Assembly: GCA_963773055.1 (NCBI GenBank) | Contig: CAVYZL010000006.1 | Span: forward strand, 1,984,001 to 2,048,000 | Direction of reading: 5' to 3' | DNA length: 64,000 bases | Source: PALSA-612 sp963773055 | GTDB taxonomy: Bacteria; Actinomycetota; Thermoleophilia; Gaiellales; Gaiellaceae | In this document: positions 52,993 through 61,130 of the stretch, piece by piece | How the letters are laid out: the number at the start of each line of letters is the position of its first letter | Numbering within the stretch: position 1 is the stretch's first letter | The notes under the pieces: generated by a model | What the model was told of the DNA's origin: nothing | Databases searched by the model: none | What the model saw: only the letters and a program-made list of their open reading frames with translations | Position numbers and translations under genes: made by a program

Positions 52993-53900
52993 TCGGCACC
53001 GGGACGATGGGCCCGGGCATGGGGGCGGTGCTCGCCCGGGCGGGGATCGAGACGGCGCTCTTCGACGTCTCCGAGGAGGCGCTCGAGCGCGCGAAGGGCG
53101 GCGTGACGATGGCCGAAGGCGTGCTCGAGCGGCTCGACGCCGCGTCCGAGGACGGCGGGTCGCTTCGCTTCGAGACCGACCTCGCCACCGCGCTCGAGGG
53201 CGCGGACTTCGTCCTCGAGGCGGTGCCCGAGAAGCTCGAGCTGAAGCACGAGGTCTTCCAGGAGTTCGAGAAGCACGTCGCCGACGACGCCGTGCTCGCG
53301 TCGAACACCTCCGGCATCCCGATCACGAAGATCGCGACCGTCTGCGCCCACCCGGAGCGGGTCGTCGGCATGCACTGGTCGAACCCGCCGCACCTGATCC
53401 CGATGATCGAGGTGATCCCGGGCGAGCAGACCGCGCAGGAGGTCGTCGACACGACGTGCGACCTCGTTCGGCGGATCGGCTACCACCCGGTGGTCGAGAA
53501 AGAGGTGCCGGGCTTCGTCGAGAACCGCATCCTCTACGCGATCCTCCGCGAGTGCCTCGACCTCGTCGACCGCGGCATCATCGACCCGGAGGGCCTCGAC
53601 CTCAACGTCCGCTGGGGGATCGGCTACAAGCTCGCGGTGATCGGGCCGATGGAGCTGCTCGACATGGCCGGCCTCGACATCTACCACGCCGTCGGCTCGT
53701 ATCTGAACCAGGATCTGTCGACGTCGGGCGAGGTCTCGTCGACGATCCGCGATCGCATCGCCGAGGGCAAGCTCGGCATGAAGACCGGCAGCGGCATGTA
53801 CGAGTACACGCCGGAGGACATCGACCGGCTCCGGGCCGAGCGGGCGGCGAAGCTCGTCGCCGTGCGGAAGGCGCTGGAGGCGGAGCTGGCGACACGATGA
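52965..53900 (+). CDS. 3-hydroxyacyl-CoA dehydrogenase-like enzyme
   Basis: A 311-residue NAD-dependent enzyme. The Rossmann motif VIGTGTMGPGMGAVLARAGI is followed by LASNTSGIPITKIA and GMHWSNPPHLIPMIEVI (the catalytic His in the MHW position), then the C-terminal helical domain with PGFVENRILYAILRECLDLV. Good ribosome site AGGAGG lies eight bases before ATG 52965, which overlaps the end of the Mo-subunit gene by 28 bases. It would oxidise a 3-hydroxy acid or CoA ester formed late in the pathway. An L-gulonate/lambda-crystallin-like branch is an alternative. Confidence 0.92.
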   Translation: MAEVRRAAVIGTGTMGPGMGAVLARAGIETALFDVSEEALERAKGGVTMAEGVLERLDAASEDGGSLRFETDLATALEGADFVLEAVPEKLELKHEVFQEFEKHVADDAVLASNTSGIPITKIATVCAHPERVVGMHWSNPPHLIPMIEVIPGEQTAQEVVDTTCDLVRRIGYHPVVEKEVPGFVENRILYAILRECLDLVDRGIIDPEGLDLNVRWGIGYKLAVIGPMELLDMAGLDIYHAVGSYLNQDLSTSGEVSSTIRDRIAEGKLGMKTGSGMYEYTPEDIDRLRAERAAKLVAVRKALEAELATR

Positions 53901-54644
53901 AGGTCTGGCTGCTCGACAACGGCTCGATCGTCATCGAGCACACGCAGTTCATGTGGAACGTCCCGGGGCCGCAGGTGCGGATCCCCTCGTACGCCGTCCT
54001 CGTCGAGCACGACGACGGCCTCTACCTGTTCGACACGGGCTTCGATCTCGAGCACACGAACGCGGTGCTCCCGTTCGAGCTCCCGGAGCAGACGGAGGAG
54101 CAGACGATCCCGGGGCAGCTCGAGCTCGCCGGCTTCGACACGTCCGACGTGACGACGCTCGTCAACTCCCACCTCCACTTCGACCACGTCGGCGGCAACA
54201 AGCACTTCTCTGGCATCCCGAACATCGTCCACGAGCAGGAGCTCGCGCAGGCGCGAGACCACGAGCCGTTCGAGTTCTTCGGCTACTCGGACAAGACGTG
54301 GGACCACGACGGCGCGCAGTTCCAGCCCGTGTCCGGAGACGTCGAGCTCGCGAAGGGGCTCTGGCTGTTCGAGACGCCCGGCCACACGATCGGGCACTGC
54401 TCGCTGCTCGTGAGCGAGCGACGCCGGCAAGCCGCCGATGCTCTTCGCCTTCGACGTCGTCTACACGGGCGCAGCGATGGAGCGGGGCATCCAGCCCGGC
54501 TTCCACATCGATCCCCGGGCGGGCGTGCGCTCGATCCAGCGCGTCAAGGACGTCGCCGCAGAGCACGGCGCGGACGTCTTCTTCTCGCATGACCCCGAGG
54601 CATTCCTCGAGTACAAGCACGCACCCGACTTCTACGAGCTCTAG
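53897..54644 (+). CDS. MBL-fold hydrolase, AHL-lactonase-like (frameshifted)
   Basis: About 248 residues of the AiiA-like lactonase/MBL group: the zinc motif SHLHFDHVGGN, ETPGHTIGHCSLLV with the second His, and after the break the Asp-containing MLFAFDVVYTG and FFSHDPEAF. One extra base at 54420-54421 separates the halves; a remainder of one in the span agrees. It begins at the ATGA overlap with the dehydrogenase gene. Substrate is probably a lactone or amide ester of the pathway rather than a quorum signal, judging only by context. Confidence 0.87.
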
Positions 54645-54653
54645 GAGGAGACC

Positions 54654-55380
54654 ATGGGCAAGCTGGACGGCAGGGTGGCGATCGTCACCGGCGGCGGACA
54701 GGGGATCGGCAAGGCGATCGCGGACAAGCTCGCGGAAGAAGGGGCGACGCGTCGTCGTCGCGGACGTGAAGGGCGCTGAGGAGGCGGCGCCTGAGGGCGG
54801 CCTGGGGCTCGAGATCGACGTCTCGAAGGAGGACGACGTCAAGCGGATGGTCGACGAGACTGTCGGCGCCTACGGCAAGCTCGACGTCCTCGTCAACAAC
54901 GCCGCCATCGTCCCCTTCACGGCCTGGGACGACATCGACTTCGCCGAGTGGCGGCGGATCATGTCCGTGAACCTCGACGGGACGTTCCTCGCCTGCCACT
55001 ACGGCCACAAGCCGATGCGCGAGGCGGGCTACGGCCGCATCGTCAACCTCGCCTCGAACGTCGTCCTCGCCGGGACGCCCAACCTTGCCCACTACGTCGC
55101 CTCGAAAGGCGGCATCCTGGGCTTCACGCGCGCCCTCGCGCGGGAGATCGGCCAGTACGGGATCACCGTCAACGCCGTCGCACCAGGCCTGACGGCGACC
55201 GAGGGTGTGATGGCGAGCCCGCACAAGGAGGCGTTCGAGTTCGTCCAGATGCTCCAGGCGATCCCCCGACAGGGCATCGCCGCGGACATCGCCCCCGCCG
55301 TCGCCTTTCTCGCCTCCGAGGAGGCCGGCTGGATCACGGGGCAGATGCTCGTCTCCGACGCGGGCATGTCCCACAACTGA
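54654..55380 (+). CDS. short-chain dehydrogenase/reductase (frameshifted)
   Basis: About 241 residues of a classical SDR. VAIVTGGGQGIGKAIADKLAEEG gives the cofactor loop, then after one extra base near 54749 come VVVADVKGAEE, LVNNAAIV, IVNLASNV and the catalytic YVASKGG (Tyr-x-x-x-Lys), with VNAVAPGLTATEG. A remainder of one in the span fits the insertion. AGGAGGAG lies three bases before ATG 54654. It probably interconverts an alcohol and ketone of the pathway. Confidence 0.92.
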
Positions 55381-55769
55381 TGCCGACGCGGGCCGGCGCG
55401 ATCCTCGCCGTCCGAGACTACGAGCGGTCGCTCGCGTTCTACCGCGACCTGATCGGCTTCGACGTCGAGGCGATGTACGACGATCCGCCGTACGCGACAC
55501 TTGTGCTCGCAGGCATGCGGCTGTCGCTCGCGGAGCAGGGTCATCCGGCCGAGGACCGGCCTGGCGTGACCATGACCGCGCCGGAGGATCGATCGAAGGC
55601 GAACGTCGTCCTCGTGGTCGAGGTGGAAGACGCACGCGCCATGTATGCCGAGCTCGAGGGCAAGGGCGGGCGCTTCCTCGCCGAGCCTTACGAGCCGCCG
55701 TGGGGCGGCTGCCGCTTCTTCTGCATCGACCCCGACGGCTATCTCGTCGAGATCGAGCAGCCCGCGTGA
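55380..55769 (+). CDS. VOC-family (glyoxalase/dioxygenase-like) protein
   Basis: A 129-residue two-module VOC protein: AILAVRDYERSLAFYRDLIGFDVEAMY, ATLVLAGMRLSLAEQ, VVLVVEVEDARAMYAELEGKGGRF, and CRFFCIDPDGYLVEIEQP. It could be a metal-dependent isomerase, lyase or small dioxygenase; the Glu ligand near the C terminus is present, the N-terminal His is not obvious. ATG 55380 overlaps the SDR stop (TGATG), and its stop overlaps the next start. Confidence 0.9.
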   Translation: MPTRAGAILAVRDYERSLAFYRDLIGFDVEAMYDDPPYATLVLAGMRLSLAEQGHPAEDRPGVTMTAPEDRSKANVVLVVEVEDARAMYAELEGKGGRFLAEPYEPPWGGCRFFCIDPDGYLVEIEQPA

Positions 55770-56797
55770 AGGCGGTCGTCCTTCGCGGCCCGAACGACGT
55801 CCGGCTCGAGGACGTCGCGGACCCCGTTCTGCTCGCGCCGACCGACGCGCTCGTCCAGGTCGACCTGGCGGCGATCTGCGGAGCCGATCTCGGCCCGCTC
55901 CACGGCCACGTCCCCGGCTTCGAGTACGGGACGATCATGGGGCACGAGTTCGCCGGCAAGGTCGTCGAGACGGGCGACGACGTCTCGTTGATCCGCCCCG
56001 GCGATCGTGTCGTGAACATGAGCCTCGTCGCCGACGGCACGTGCGCCGCCTGCCGCGCGGGGCGCACGACCCAGTGCTCCGGCCGCGCGCTCTTCGGCTA
56101 CTCGGGCGTCTATCCGCGCCTCGACGGCGCGCAGGCGGAGCTCGTGCGCGTCCCCCACGCCGACACCGTGCTCTCGCCGCTGCCCGACGAGGTCTCCGAC
56201 GAGGCCGCGGTCTTCCTCGCCGACAACCTGCCGACCGCCTACGACGCCGTCGTCCGCGGCGAGACGAAGCCGACGGACCTCGTCTGCGTCGTCGGGCTCG
56301 GCGCCGTCGGGCTGATGGCGGTGATGGTCGCGCTCGACCTCGGGGCGACCGTGTTCGCCGTCGACGGCATCGCCGAGCGGCGGGCGCTCGCCGAGGGGCT
56401 CGGTGCCCGCGTGCTCGAGCCGGCCGAGGCGTGGGACGAGATCGCGGCCGAGACGGACGGCCTCGGCGCCGATGTCGTCGTCGAGGCAGCCGGCTCGCCG
56501 GGCGCGCTCGACGCGGCGATGGACCTCGCACGCGGGCGCGGCATGGTCTCCGTCGTCGGCGCGCACTTCGAGCCCGACTTCCCGCTCGACAACGGCCGCA
56601 TGTTCGCGAAGGAGCTGACGATGCGCTGGTCGATCGGCGACTCGCTCGGCCACCGGCAGCGGTTGATCGAGATGATCGCCGCCGGGCGCCTCGATCCGCC
56701 GGCCGTCGTCACACATCGCGTGCCGCTGGCCGAGGCTCGGGACGCGTACCGCCTCTTCGACAGCCGCGAGGCGACGAAGATCGTCATGACGCCGTGA
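55766..56797 (+). CDS. zinc-binding alcohol dehydrogenase family protein
   Basis: A 343-residue medium-chain dehydrogenase. Catalytic zinc ligands are in AAICGADLGPLHGHV and MGHEFAGKVV, and the nucleotide loop is VVGLGAVGLMAVMVALDLGA. The structural-zinc lobe has CAACRAGRTTQC, that is one Cys fewer than the usual four, so that site may be weak. GTG 55766 is coupled to the VOC gene by a GTGA overlap. It is the last enzyme of the rightward operon and probably oxidises an alcohol intermediate. Confidence 0.93.
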   Translation: MKAVVLRGPNDVRLEDVADPVLLAPTDALVQVDLAAICGADLGPLHGHVPGFEYGTIMGHEFAGKVVETGDDVSLIRPGDRVVNMSLVADGTCAACRAGRTTQCSGRALFGYSGVYPRLDGAQAELVRVPHADTVLSPLPDEVSDEAAVFLADNLPTAYDAVVRGETKPTDLVCVVGLGAVGLMAVMVALDLGATVFAVDGIAERRALAEGLGARVLEPAEAWDEIAAETDGLGADVVVEAAGSPGALDAAMDLARGRGMVSVVGAHFEPDFPLDNGRMFAKELTMRWSIGDSLGHRQRLIEMIAAGRLDPPAVVTHRVPLAEARDAYRLFDSREATKIVMTP

Positions 56798-57099
56798 AGC
56801 GGGCCGCGCTGCTCGCGGCGCTGATCGGGGCCGCGGGTTGCGGGGGAAACGCGGAGACGAGCCCGGCCGCCGTGCGAGCCGCGCTCGAAGCACGGCTCGA
56901 CGGGAAGCGCCTCTCCTATGAGTGGGTCTACTGCCTGCGCACGCGGCGGACGTTCGCGGAGAAGACGATCTTCCGCTGCAACGTGAACTTCGGCGAGCCG
57001 CATATCGTCATCTACTGCGTGACGCTCGACGGCGACACGCTCCTCACCAACCGCGAGCGGCCGGGCATCCGCTGCGGCCGCGGCGAAGCCGGCGCCTAG
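56794..57099 (+). CDS. small putative lipoprotein
   Basis: A 101-residue protein with a short signal ending LIGAAGCGGN (lipobox Cys at residue 16), then a soluble domain with three further Cys (WVYCLRTRRTF, FRCNVNFG, IVIYCVTLDG). The family is unknown to me. GTG 56794 overlaps the dehydrogenase stop (GTGA), so it is the last gene of the operon. It meets the ABM-like gene tail to tail with overlapping stop codons (CTAG, 57096-57099). Confidence 0.65.
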   Translation: MKRAALLAALIGAAGCGGNAETSPAAVRAALEARLDGKRLSYEWVYCLRTRRTFAEKTIFRCNVNFGEPHIVIYCVTLDGDTLLTNRERPGIRCGRGEAGA

Positions 57100-57386
57100 T
57101 CCTTCCGTTCGAGCACGACCTCCCACTGCTCGACCGAGGTGCGGCGCATGTTCGAGTCGGCCGGCGGGCTCATCGCGTCGAGGGTCGCGCTTCCCGCGCG
57201 GAGGTCTTCCTCCGAGCCGAAACGGACGACGGTGCGGAGCTTTCCCGCCGAGCGGTCGGCGAGGACGGTGACGGACGTGGCGGGCACGCCCTCGGGCGCG
57301 CCGGACTCCGCGTTGATCGCGTTGACGAGGTTTTCTAGAGCTCCTTCGTCGGCGTCGAAGTTGGCGACGCGTACGTACTCGGGCAT
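57096..57386 (-). CDS. ABM-like (dimeric alpha/beta barrel) protein
   Basis: A 96-residue protein with the alternating pattern of the dimeric ferredoxin-like fold: YVRVANFDADEGALENLVNAIN, ATSVTVLADRSAGKLRTVVRF, and EQWEVVLERKD. Size and pattern suggest an antibiotic-biosynthesis-monooxygenase-like protein, though the motif is weak. Good ribosome sequence (GGAGGT) precedes ATG 57386. Confidence 0.6.
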   Translation of the reverse strand: MPEYVRVANFDADEGALENLVNAINAESGAPEGVPATSVTVLADRSAGKLRTVVRFGSEEDLRAGSATLDAMSPPADSNMRRTSVEQWEVVLERKD

Positions 57387-57526
57387 GACGACCTCCTGAG
57401 TCGGTGGATGCTCCGAGACTAGCTGCAGAGCTCTAGAACCGCGGAGGCCCGCCCATCTCGAGGCGGCGACGCCGCGAACAACTGCCTAGCCGTTCTCGCG
57501 GACTGCAGGGTTACAGTGGATCTAGA

Positions 57527-57598
57527 GCCCCCGTAGCTCAGTGGATAGAGCAGCGGTTTCCTAAACCGCGTGCGCATGTTCGATTCATGCCGGGGGCA
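57527..57598 (+). tRNA. tRNA-Arg (anticodon CCT)
   Basis: A complete cloverleaf is visible. Acceptor GCCCCCG pairs with CGGGGGC (57591-57597) and A57598 is the discriminator. The D arm has GCTC/GAGC, the anticodon stem GCGGT/ACCGC with loop TTCCTAA (anticodon CCT at 57560-57562), and the T arm GCATG-TTCGATT-CATGC. The CCA end is not encoded. The adjacent sequence shows no integrase or obvious duplicated tRNA 3' end. Confidence 0.95.
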
Positions 57599-57666
57599 CT
57601 CCCTCTCATAGCCTCAAATCCGGCGCGGACAAAGGCTTTGCGAGCTATGCATCCGCCGGTCGCTGT

Positions 57667-58125
57667 TTAGCCGTGCGCGTGGAATTCGTGAATGACTGCA
57701 TGCCCCCGTCCGCGTGCAATCAGCCAGCGGTTGACTGGGAACGCGGCTAGAAAGGCGATCACGAGGCTTAGGCCGAGGCTCCACCAGAAGAGGCTGTCCG
57801 ACAGACCAGCCTCAATCGCGCCGGGGACGATCAGGATGAAGGCGTTGTCGACGATCTCCATTGTCGCGATCGAGAGCGTGTCGGAGGCGAGTGCGAGTCG
57901 GGTCGCACGCCTGAGCGGAACGCCAGCCTTCACCATCGGTCCCAACGTCAGTGCGTATCCGAACAGAAAGGCAAGCAGGATGGACACCGTGATGGAAGCT
58001 GCGTTGCCCCATCCAAGTGCTGTCGCGATGACCATCCCCAGCACCTCGCCGATCGCGCAGCCCGTCAGGCAGTGGACGGTTGCCTGAAGGGCGCTTCGGT
58101 TTAGTGACGTTTCGTGGCTGTGCAT
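57667..58125 (-). CDS. DUF4396 membrane protein
   Basis: A 152-residue integral membrane protein with four hydrophobic segments: TVHCLTGCAIGEVLGMVIATALG, ITVSILLAFLFGYALTLGP, LSIATMEIVDNAFILIVPG and SLGLSLVIAFLAAFPVNRW. The HCxxGC pair, the EIVDN motif and the basic/His C terminus match DUF4396. Function is unknown; the conserved Cys and His residues suggest metal binding. ATG 58125 is chosen over the TTG-type start at 58149. Confidence 0.85.
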   Translation of the reverse strand: MHSHETSLNRSALQATVHCLTGCAIGEVLGMVIATALGWGNAASITVSILLAFLFGYALTLGPMVKAGVPLRRATRLALASDTLSIATMEIVDNAFILIVPGAIEAGLSDSLFWWSLGLSLVIAFLAAFPVNRWLIARGRGHAVIHEFHAHG

Positions 58126-58393
58126 CGCTTGTTCGTGTCGCCGGGCCAAGTGCGAGTTTGTTTCGCGGCAAGCAAGTGTGGGATGACCGAGGAGACGCGC
58201 TCAAGCACCTTGGCAAGAGTAGAACTAGTGATGCGGGTCTTGCTGCTCGCTCTAGGCTGGGGTCGGGCTGGACAGCGGTGCGACGGGGCTATCGCGATTT
58301 AGCTCGACGAAGAGGAGCCCGTTGCGCAGATCGCTCCCGACGTCGACGCGGCGCGGGCAGCCTCGCGCGCCATGTAGCCTGACCGGGCCTCGC

Positions 58394-59368
58394 ATGGGTC
58401 TGCGCCAACCGGTGACCGCACGAAGAAATGGGGCTGGTTTGAAAGGCGATTCGCGCCTCAAGGTGGGACTCGTTCTCCAGCCACCGGGCATTGACGATCC
58501 CTATGGGCATGGCGCGTACGTCGGAATCGAGCGGGCCGCGCGCGACCTCGGAATCAAGGGTCGCGTGCTGACACCGACCCCGAGAGAGGGTTACGCTCCG
58601 AGCCTCGCCCTCTTCGCGCGAGAGAAGTACGACCTCGTCATCGCGACCGGCGTCGAGGCGCGAGACGCACTCGACGCCGTCGCCACGAGGTTTCCCGAGA
58701 TCAAGTTCGCGATCATCGACGTCGGTCACGATGCCTTACCGCACCGCCCGAAGAACGTGCAGGGCCTCGTCTTCTCAGAGGGGCAGGCCGGCTACCTCGC
58801 AGGCTACTTGGCAGCGCTCGTTGTAGCACTCTCGCCGGGCGAGAACGTGGTCAGCTCCATCGGCGGCCGGCCCGTGCCGCCGGTCGAGCGCTACCTCGCC
58901 GGCTACCAGGCAGGGGCGAAGCGAGCCGATCCTGACATCACGACGCTGAACAGCTACACCAACGACTACTACGACCCGGTGAAAGGCAGATCAGTCGCCC
59001 TCGGCCAGATCGCGAGAGGCTCACGAGTCCTGTTCCAGGTGGCGGGCCCCTGCGGGATCGGAGCCCTCGAGGCGGCCGAAGAGCATGGAGTCTGGGGGAT
59101 CGGCGTCGACGTCGACCAATCAGGGCTCGGTCCACACATCCTCACGAGTGCGATCAAGCGTATGGATATCGCTGTTTTCGCGACAATCGAGAAACTCATG
59201 GACGGGACGTACGAGACTGGCAGCACCTCGAGCTTCTCCCTGCGAAACGAGGCCGTCGGACTAGGCGCCATCAGCGAGCAGGTGCCCCGCTCGATCGTCG
59301 CACAGGTAGAGAGCGTCAGGGCCGAAATCGTGGCAGGGGACGTCACGGTTCCGACTTCCGTCAGATAG
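58394..59368 (+). CDS. stand-alone BMP-type ligand-binding protein without signal peptide
   Basis: A 324-residue PnrA/BMP-fold protein: LKVGLVLQPPGIDDPYGHGAYVGIERAARDLG, YDLVIATGVEARDALDAV, GQAGYLAGYLAALVV, GSRVLFQVAGPCGIGALEAAEEHGVWGIGVDVD. There is no hydrophobic export signal before the domain, unlike the BMP protein at 44497, and no transporter gene adjoins it. It is convergent with the BTAD regulator (stops overlap by eight bases). A cytosolic sensor or inducer-binding partner of that regulator is possible (inference). ATG 58394 is chosen; the frame is open upstream to 58322. Confidence 0.8.
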   Translation: MGLRQPVTARRNGAGLKGDSRLKVGLVLQPPGIDDPYGHGAYVGIERAARDLGIKGRVLTPTPREGYAPSLALFAREKYDLVIATGVEARDALDAVATRFPEIKFAIIDVGHDALPHRPKNVQGLVFSEGQAGYLAGYLAALVVALSPGENVVSSIGGRPVPPVERYLAGYQAGAKRADPDITTLNSYTNDYYDPVKGRSVALGQIARGSRVLFQVAGPCGIGALEAAEEHGVWGIGVDVDQSGLGPHILTSAIKRMDIAVFATIEKLMDGTYETGSTSSFSLRNEAVGLGAISEQVPRSIVAQVESVRAEIVAGDVTVPTSVR

Positions 59369-61013
59369 CGCTCTCGCTCTGGATCGAGACCCAGAGGATC
59401 CCCTCGTCGAAGGCAATGTCCGTTGGCGCGTGACCTACTGTCGAGTGGCCCACGACTCGACCTCCCCGCGGATCGATCCGAGCCACCGTTCCCTCGCTAT
59501 TCACCGTCGCCCACAGGGCTCCGTCGGCGGCGCAAAGGCCCACCAATCCTCTGCCAACGGACGTCGTCTGTATTACCGCCGCCGTGTCCGGGTCGATGCA
59601 CCAGATCTGCCCTCGCACGTCAGAGACCCAGACCGCCTGCTCGCCAACGGTCAATGCGACGGGAAGGCCGATGGGCACTTCGAGCGAAGCGGCGTTCGCG
59701 CCGCGCTCGATGCGTAGCGCCCGCTCGGCGATCGTCGCGACCCAGAGAGTTCCCTCGCCGAAGGCGACGCCGACCGGGACATGTCGAACATCGATCATGG
59801 TCACTACCTCATTCGTGGCCGGGTCGATGTGGACAACGTGCTGAGGACCGACTGCGACCCACACGGCCCCGTCACCCGCGTCAACCGCATACGTGGGGTT
59901 CCAAGCGAGCGCACTCGAGCCCCTGAGGTCGATCGTGTCCACGACGGTGTCGGCATTCGGATCGATGCGCGAAACCGTGCCCTCGCTTCCATTCGCAACC
60001 CAGACCGCGTCGGGCCCGACGGCGAGGTCGATCGCCGGCGCTCCGATCCCGATCGTTCGGATGACCTCGCGTCGGCCGGGATCGATGCGGGAAACCGTTC
60101 CATCGTCGGCGTTTGCGACCCAAACAGAACTGTGCCCAACTGCGACGGCGACAGGCCTCCGACCGACGAGCACGTGGCCGACCACCTGGGCTTCCTCGGG
60201 ATCGACAAGGGCGACCGAGTCCGCTGGGACCGGCGCGGCCTCGGTGCGGGCAAGGGGCCGATACGCGGGCTTCGGCTCGGTCGCAGACGGCGTGAGCGCC
60301 GGATCATGCTCGAGGATGGCTCTCTCGAGTCGACGAAGCTCCTCGCCCGGCTCGAGGCCGAGCTCCTCGTCGAGCACTTGCCGGCCCTGCCGGTAGACGT
60401 CGAGCGCTTCGGCCTGCCGGCCGGAGCGGTATAGAGCAAGCATGAGCCGCGCGCGCAGCCGCTCGCGCAGCGGGTGCTCTCGGACGAGCCCCTCTAGCTC
60501 GGCAACGAGTTCCACGTCGCTCTGGAGCTCGAGGTCAGCCGCGACCCGTTGCTCGAGCGCCGATAGGCGCTCCTCGTCCAGACGTGCGCGTTCGGGGCCG
60601 GCGACGGATCCGTCCAGGCCTGCAAGCGGCGGGCCGCGCCAAAGCCGGAGGGCCTCGCGCAGCCGTGCGGCGGTCTCCGCCGGAGACGTCCCGCGCGCCT
60701 CCTCGACGAGCCGCTCAAAGCGTTCGAAGTCGATCTCGCCCGCGCCGACGCGAAGGAGGTAGCCGCCCGGTCGTGTTTCGATGGTGTCTCGCCCCAGTGT
60801 CTTCCGCAGTTGTGACACGTAGACCTGAAGCGCGGTCCGAGCTGTTTCCGGAGGCTCGTCGCCCCAGATCTCGTCGATCAAGCGGTCGCGCGATACCAGC
60901 TCGTTCGCGTGGAGAGCGAGGATTGCGAGCAGCGCGCGCTGCCGTGGCCCGCCCAGGACGAGCGGCCGACCGTCCACTATGACCTCCAGCGGGCCGAGAA
61001 TCCGAATCTCCAT
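59361..61013 (-). CDS. BTAD/SARP-type regulator with C-terminal YVTN beta-propeller
   Basis: A 550-residue protein. Residues 1-~95 are an OmpR-type winged helix (MEIRILGPLEVIVDGRPL, LLAILALHANELVSRDRLIDEIWGD), ~100-245 a bacterial transcriptional activation domain (ERFERLVEEARG, EGLVREHPLRERLRARLMLALYRSGRQAEALDVYRQGR). From ~285 there are six or seven ~40-residue blades of the YVTN type (VGRRPVAVAVGHSSVWVANADDGTVSRIDP repeated). EmbR/AfsR-like regulators join the same N-terminal half to other sensors. The propeller suggests a signal- or protein-binding input. ATG 61013 has GGGAGG upstream; 11-bp-spaced repeats lie before it. Confidence 0.92.
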   Translation of the reverse strand: MEIRILGPLEVIVDGRPLVLGGPRQRALLAILALHANELVSRDRLIDEIWGDEPPETARTALQVYVSQLRKTLGRDTIETRPGGYLLRVGAGEIDFERFERLVEEARGTSPAETAARLREALRLWRGPPLAGLDGSVAGPERARLDEERLSALEQRVAADLELQSDVELVAELEGLVREHPLRERLRARLMLALYRSGRQAEALDVYRQGRQVLDEELGLEPGEELRRLERAILEHDPALTPSATEPKPAYRPLARTEAAPVPADSVALVDPEEAQVVGHVLVGRRPVAVAVGHSSVWVANADDGTVSRIDPGRREVIRTIGIGAPAIDLAVGPDAVWVANGSEGTVSRIDPNADTVVDTIDLRGSSALAWNPTYAVDAGDGAVWVAVGPQHVVHIDPATNEVVTMIDVRHVPVGVAFGEGTLWVATIAERALRIERGANAASLEVPIGLPVALTVGEQAVWVSDVRGQIWCIDPDTAAVIQTTSVGRGLVGLCAADGALWATVNSEGTVARIDPRGGRVVGHSTVGHAPTDIAFDEGILWVSIQSESAI

Positions 61014-61030
61014 GGGCCTTCCGAGCCTCC

Positions 61031-61070
61031 CTTTAGCGCCGCTTTAGGTTCTTCGGCAGCTGTCTTTTAG
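61031..61070 (-). promoter_or_regulatory. direct repeats with 11-bp helical spacing before the BTAD regulator
   Basis: Three copies of the hexamer CTTTAG or TTTTAG (CTAAAG on the minus strand) start at 61031, 61042 and 61065, that is spaced 11 and 23 bases, close to one and two helical turns. SARP-family regulators bind direct repeats with 11-bp spacing, so self-regulation is plausible. They sit 18-57 bases upstream of the regulator's ATG and also before the divergent gene at 61131. Confidence 0.5.
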
Positions 61071-61130
61071 CCGCTCGGTGTCTTGTGTGCAACGGCCGCC
61101 GCCCGGCGGTCGTCACGAAGGAGGAAGCGC

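Noticed and set aside
54165..54200. Quorum-quenching lactonase role for the MBL protein
   Set aside because: The HxHxDH fold resembles AHL lactonases, but the operon context is catabolic and the family is functionally broad.
46462..57099. Canonical nicotinate (nic) degradation cluster
   Set aside because: NicX-like protein and Mo hydroxylase occur, but no NicC-type monooxygenase, maleamate amidase or maleate isomerase is seen.
57527..58393. Integrative element inserted at tRNA-Arg
   Set aside because: No integrase, no repeated tRNA 3' end and ordinary gene content follow the tRNA.
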